In this document: piece after piece, positions 6,181 to 9,176 of the stretch
Position numbering within the stretch: the first letter of the stretch is position 1
Layout of the letters: each line of letters begins with the position of its first letter
Assembly (NCBI GenBank): GCA_964520875.1
Contig: CAZFQJ010000063.1
Span: 1 to 9,176 of the forward strand
DNA from: SIG673 sp964520875
GTDB lineage: Bacteria; Bacillota; Clostridia; Oscillospirales; CAG-272
DNA: 9,176 nt
Direction of reading: 5' to 3'
Translations under genes and position numbers: made by a program
The notes under the pieces: model-generated
Database searches by the model: none
What the model was told of the DNA's origin: nothing
What the model saw: only the letters and a program-made list of their open reading frames with translations

Positions 6181-7119
6181 TTATATAATATTTATAATAT
6201 TTACCGCAGAATTTACAATAAATTCAAATTTATCCGCGTCCTCCGGACATTCGTCGGGATATATCATGCGTATATCGGGCTCGTTTCTGAACCACGTAAG
6301 CTGACGCTTTGCGTAGTTACGCGACGCTTTTTTGATCTCCTCCGCCGCTTCTTCGATCGTCACATGTCCGTCGATGTAACGGAGCATCTCCTTATAACCT
6401 ATCGCCTGAGCCGCGGTGGACGCCCTGAAGCCTTCGCAGTCAAGCGCTCTGACCTCCGCTTCAAGACCCTTTTCAAGCATGATATCCACTCTTCTGTTTA
6501 TTCGCTCGTATAGCTTTTCCCTATCGCGAAAATCAAGCCCTATCAATATAGCGTCGTAAACGGACTCCTCTATTCTCGACATAGCGTCCCATTCGGTCTT
6601 TGTCTTTCCGGTAACGCGGTATATCTCCAGCGCTCTGATGACCCTTTTTACGTTGTTTGCATGTATCTTTTCGGCGGATTCCGGATCGATATCGGTAAGC
6701 ATTTCGTGAAGCTTCTCCGCCGAATACGCCGAAAGTTCATTTCGGTATCCGTCGTCTCTTCCCGCCTCGGAAAGGCGCGTGCCTCTCAGAACGGTATCAA
6801 GATACAGTCCCGTTCCTCCGCAGAGTATCGGAAGCTTGCCTCTCGCGCTTATATCCTCTATCGATTTTTCGGCTCTTTCGGCGTAATCCGCGCAGGAAAA
6901 ATTATCAAGAGGAGATACAAAACCGATCAGATGATGAGGTATTCCGCGCCTTTCCTCCTCGGTCGCCGCGGCGGTCCCCACCGTCATTCCTCTGTATATC
7001 TGCATAGAGTCGCAGGAAACGACCTCTCCGTCATAACGCTTTGCAAGCTCGACCGCGAGCGCCGTCTTTCCCGACGCCGTAGGTCCAACCACCGCAAGCA
7101 CTTTTATCTTACCGCTCAT
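6181..7119 (-). CDS. miaA: tRNA dimethylallyltransferase (A37 isopentenylation)
   Basis: MiaA transfers the dimethylallyl group of DMAPP to N6 of adenosine 37 in tRNAs that read codons beginning with U. At 312 residues it is full length. It shows the P-loop GPTASGKT (12-19), the substrate loop DSMQIYRGM (37-45), PHHL (61-64), CGGTGLYLD (100-108) and NVKRVIRALEIYRVTGK in the insertion/catalytic part. Further on are QAIGYKEM and a C-terminal RNYAKRQLTWFRNE, the conserved tRNA-contacting helix. The ATG at 7119 overlaps the aroC stop as ATGA, so translation is probably coupled to aroC. The last codons are unusually AT-rich (tail NIINII) compared with the rest of the gene. The identification is secure. 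Confidence 0.97.
   Translation of the reverse strand: MSGKIKVLAVVGPTASGKTALAVELAKRYDGEVVSCDSMQIYRGMTVGTAAATEEERRGIPHHLIGFVSPLDNFSCADYAERAEKSIEDISARGKLPILCGGTGLYLDTVLRGTRLSEAGRDDGYRNELSAYSAEKLHEMLTDIDPESAEKIHANNVKRVIRALEIYRVTGKTKTEWDAMSRIEESVYDAILIGLDFRDREKLYERINRRVDIMLEKGLEAEVRALDCEGFRASTAAQAIGYKEMLRYIDGHVTIEEAAEEIKKASRNYAKRQLTWFRNEPDIRMIYPDECPEDADKFEFIVNSAVNIINII
6191..6218 (-). promoter_or_regulatory. Candidate internal promoter overlapping the end of miaA
   Basis: On the minus strand a TTGTAA hexamer (6213-6218) and a TATAAA hexamer (6191-6196) are separated by 16 nt. They sit in an AT-rich patch covering the last miaA codons and the gap before yggS. This resembles a weak sigma-A promoter that could drive yggS-sepF and downstream genes separately from the aro genes. 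Other AT-rich pairings are possible in the same patch, for example TATACT at 6168-6173 without a good -35 box. Composition alone could produce such matches. Confidence 0.3.
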
Positions 7120-8210
7120 AAAGTCCCGTCCCTTGAGACCATAAGATCGGAGAGGACTATCGCCGTAAGCGCCTCAACGCACGGAAGCGCTCTTATCGCT
7201 ATACACGGATCGTGGCGTCCATTTATCGCTATCTCGGTATCGGTCATATCCGAAAGCGAAACGGTGTTCTGCTTTATGCCTATCGAAGCCGTCGGCTTGA
7301 AAGCGACTCTGAACACTATCGGCATACCGTTGGTTATGCCGCCCTGAACGCCTCCGCTGTTATTGGTAGCCGTAACTACCTTGCCGTCCTTTATTGTAAA
7401 CGGGTCGTTATGCTCGCTTCCGCGCATGCTTGCCGCCGCAAAGCCGAGACCGAACTCCGTTCCGCGTACTCCTCCAAGCCCGAACATAGCCGCGGATATG
7501 ACGTTTTCAACGCCGTAATAGAGCGGATCTCCGTAGCCCGCGCCCATTCCGACGACCGCACATTCGACTATACCTCCGAGCGAATCGGCGTCCTTTGCCG
7601 CCTTTTCAAGCTCACGCATCATAAGCTCCGACTTACCGGCATCAAGCACGGGAAACTCATGCCCGTTTATCCTATCAAGGTCTCTTAAGTTAACTCCGGC
7701 GAGCGAGAACGGTTCGTCGAAAACATTTCCGACGGAAAAAAGATGAGTACCTATGAATACGCCCTTTTTTTCAAGTATCTGCTTGAATATTCCGCCTATA
7801 ACGCATAGGGGCGCGGTAAGACGTGCCGAAAAATGCCCTCCGCCTCTCATATCTATATCTTTTCCGAAACGCAGAGGAGCGGTATAGTCCGCGTGAGACG
7901 GGCGCGGAGTATCGGAAAATCCGTTATAATCGCCCGAACGGACGTTTTTGTTATATATCCTTACTTCAAGAGGCTCGCCGTTCGTCACGGTGTTTTCATC
8001 GACTCCGGAAACGAATATCGGCTCGTCCGCCTCTTTTCTCGGTGTGGTAAAGGGAAGGTTTCCTCCCTGCCTGCGTTTCATGAACCGTCCGAGCTTTTCC
8101 GTATCGACGGCAAAGCCCGTGGGAACGCCGTAAGCGATCGCGGAAACGTATTCCTCGTGCGATCCGCCCGAAACGCCTACTCTTATGTTTCTTCCGAATT
8201 CGGAATACAT
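7116..8210 (-). CDS. aroC: Chorismate synthase, divergent N-terminal motif
   Basis: AroC removes phosphate from EPSP by 1,4-trans elimination, using reduced FMN, to give chorismate. At 364 residues the length is normal. The family histidines are present as His18 (in GGSHEE) and His106 (in RPSHADYT), and the catalytic Asp334 lies in NGRHDPC. TTPRKEADEP (55-64), VENVISAAMFGLGGVRG, and TNNSGGVQGGITNG (282-295) are well conserved. Two signatures deviate. The N-terminal GESHG is GGSHE (15-19), and the GGRxSxRET region is GGGHFSARLTA (123-133). The second form is familiar in Clostridia; the first is less so. The start is ATG at 8210 with AAAGGA 11 nt upstream. It follows aroA by 32 nt and shares ATGA with miaA. 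It is probably active because the catalytic residues are kept, but it belongs to a divergent branch. Confidence 0.94.
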   Translation of the reverse strand: MYSEFGRNIRVGVSGGSHEEYVSAIAYGVPTGFAVDTEKLGRFMKRRQGGNLPFTTPRKEADEPIFVSGVDENTVTNGEPLEVRIYNKNVRSGDYNGFSDTPRPSHADYTAPLRFGKDIDMRGGGHFSARLTAPLCVIGGIFKQILEKKGVFIGTHLFSVGNVFDEPFSLAGVNLRDLDRINGHEFPVLDAGKSELMMRELEKAAKDADSLGGIVECAVVGMGAGYGDPLYYGVENVISAAMFGLGGVRGTEFGLGFAAASMRGSEHNDPFTIKDGKVVTATNNSGGVQGGITNGMPIVFRVAFKPTASIGIKQNTVSLSDMTDTEIAINGRHDPCIAIRALPCVEALTAIVLSDLMVSRDGTL

Positions 8211-8242
8211 CTGTTATCAAGTCCTTTCCGAGGGTATCTGCG

Positions 8243-9176
8243 TCACGCCCGAGCGGAAATCGCAGAAAGATCGTCGAAGAACGCCGGGTAAGATTTACTT
8301 ACCGCCTCGCTTCCTATGATCTTTACCTCGTTTTTGCATATAAGCGACGCTACCGTCGCGCTCATAACTATCCTGTGATCGTTCTCTCCGTTCACGGTAC
8401 CGCCTTCAAGAGCACCGCTTCCGTAAACGGTAAGACTGTCGTCGTCCGAAACCGCTCTTCCTCCGAGCGAATTTATCATGTTGCGGACCGCCGTTATCCT
8501 GTCGCTCTCCTTTAAACGCAATCTGCCCGCGTTATACAGACGGCTCTCGCCGTCCGCCGCCGCCGCGAGCACGGCAAGCACCGGAAAAAGATCGGGAAAC
8601 TGCGATACGTCCGCCGAAAACGGACGTTTTTTTGAAGTCTTTACGCTCAGTTCTCTGTTTTGATATGATATATCGGCTCCGAAATCCTTTATTATATCGG
8701 CTATCGCTCTGTCGGGCTGCGCGCTCGTTACGTCAAGTCCCTGCACGGTAACGTCTCCGTTTATCGCGCCCGCGACCGCCAAAAACGCCGCGCCCGACCA
8801 ATCGCCTTCGGCGACATATACTCCCGGACTTTTGTACCTTCCGCCGAGCATAACGTATCCGCCGTGACCGTATTCAGCCGTTCCGAGCGGTATCTCCTTC
8901 CATTCCACTCCGAACCTTAAAAGAGTCTTTATCGTCATATCGACATACATCTTCGATTGCAGAGGAGAGGTAAGTTTTACCGAAGCCGATTCATTTGTTA
9001 GCGGCATGGCGAGCATTATTCCGCTTATAAACTGAGAGCTTACGTCTCCCGGCAATGTGTATACCCCTCCGGACGCTCTTCCCCTGACCGTTATCGGCAA
9101 AAGATCCGAGCTTATGTAACTTCCTTTTCGGCGAAGCTCCTCAGTTAGCGGAAGGCACGGACGCGACGGCAGCTTT
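8243..9176 (-). CDS. aroA: 3-phosphoshikimate 1-carboxyvinyltransferase (EPSP synthase), C-terminal part
   Basis: This enzyme joins shikimate-3-phosphate and phosphoenolpyruvate to give EPSP, the substrate of AroC, so the two consecutive genes encode consecutive steps. The reading frame is open to the window edge. About 310 residues are visible, lacking roughly the first quarter, including the SGT-R substrate motif. Visible landmarks, in order, are an RP-containing turn (RPCLPL) at the edge, GDVSSQFISG, SKMYVDMTIKTL, EGDWSGAAFL and SQFPDLFPVLAVLAA with the catalytic-type Asp. LRLKESDRI (the PEP-binding Lys), ENDHRIVMSATVAS and SKSYPAFFDDL near the C terminus follow. A TTG at 9100 is an internal leucine, not a start, because the upstream codons continue the same fold. 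The stop is TGA at 8245-8243. Glyphosate sensitivity class cannot be judged without the N terminus. Confidence 0.95.
   Translation of the reverse strand, partial: KLPSRPCLPLTEELRRKGSYISSDLLPITVRGRASGGVYTLPGDVSSQFISGIMLAMPLTNESASVKLTSPLQSKMYVDMTIKTLLRFGVEWKEIPLGTAEYGHGGYVMLGGRYKSPGVYVAEGDWSGAAFLAVAGAINGDVTVQGLDVTSAQPDRAIADIIKDFGADISYQNRELSVKTSKKRPFSADVSQFPDLFPVLAVLAAAADGESRLYNAGRLRLKESDRITAVRNMINSLGGRAVSDDDSLTVYGSGALEGGTVNGENDHRIVMSATVASLICKNEVKIIGSEAVSKSYPAFFDDLSAISARA

Noticed and set aside
6661..7347. 228-codon plus-strand frame spanning the miaA/aroC junction
   Set aside because: It lies opposite two conserved genes, in codon-complement phase to miaA, with a low-complexity basic translation.
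9098..9100. Possible TTG start for a short aroA
   Set aside because: Codons upstream of it continue the EPSP synthase sequence to the window edge, so this is an internal leucine in a gene cut by the window.

Overview
Nothing in this window looks mobile or foreign. It is a tightly packed housekeeping operon from a low-G+C-lineage Gram-positive bacterium (Bacillota), most likely an anaerobic member of the class Clostridia. Three things suggest this: the block yggS(ylmE)-sepF(ylmF)-yggT(ylmG)-ileS-lspA-rluD, which is the classic Bacillota division/cell-envelope neighbourhood; the Clostridia-like sequence variants HIGN in MetRS, AMHKS in IleRS and RGGGHFS in chorismate synthase; and purine-rich Shine-Dalgarno (SD) sites with frequent GTG and TTG starts. 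By eye, base composition is near 50% GC, with heavy use of ATA (Ile) and very little use of TTA, CTA and TCA codons.

All ten genes lie on the minus strand and are read from high to low coordinates. In transcription order they are: aroA (3' part only, 8243-9176), aroC (7116-8210), miaA (6181-7119), yggS (5403-6134), sepF (4967-5344), a small YggT/YlmG-like membrane protein (4693-4962), ileS (1841-4630), lspA (1299-1838), an RluD-type pseudouridine synthase (311-1264) and metG (5' part only, 1-314). The largest gaps are about 60 bases, and no stretch over 300 bases lacks a gene. Three junctions are translationally tight: aroC/miaA and rluD/metG share ATGA, and ileS/lspA overlap or nearly touch.

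Functionally, the upstream part supplies the last two steps to chorismate (AroA, AroC) and tRNA A37 isopentenylation (MiaA). The middle part covers PLP homeostasis (YggS), Z-ring anchoring (SepF) and a YggT-like membrane protein. The downstream part covers aminoacylation with Ile and Met, lipoprotein signal-peptide cleavage and rRNA pseudouridylation. The only candidate internal promoter is an AT-rich patch at the miaA/yggS junction. No RNA genes, CRISPR arrays, insertion sequences, T-box leaders or convincing terminators were seen.

I did not find an undescribed system. The points most worth a second look are the unusual N-terminal active-site motif of chorismate synthase, the absence of ylmH and divIVA between the YggT-like gene and ileS, the short divergent YggT-like protein itself, and the strong codon bias that creates long codon-aligned antisense open frames.
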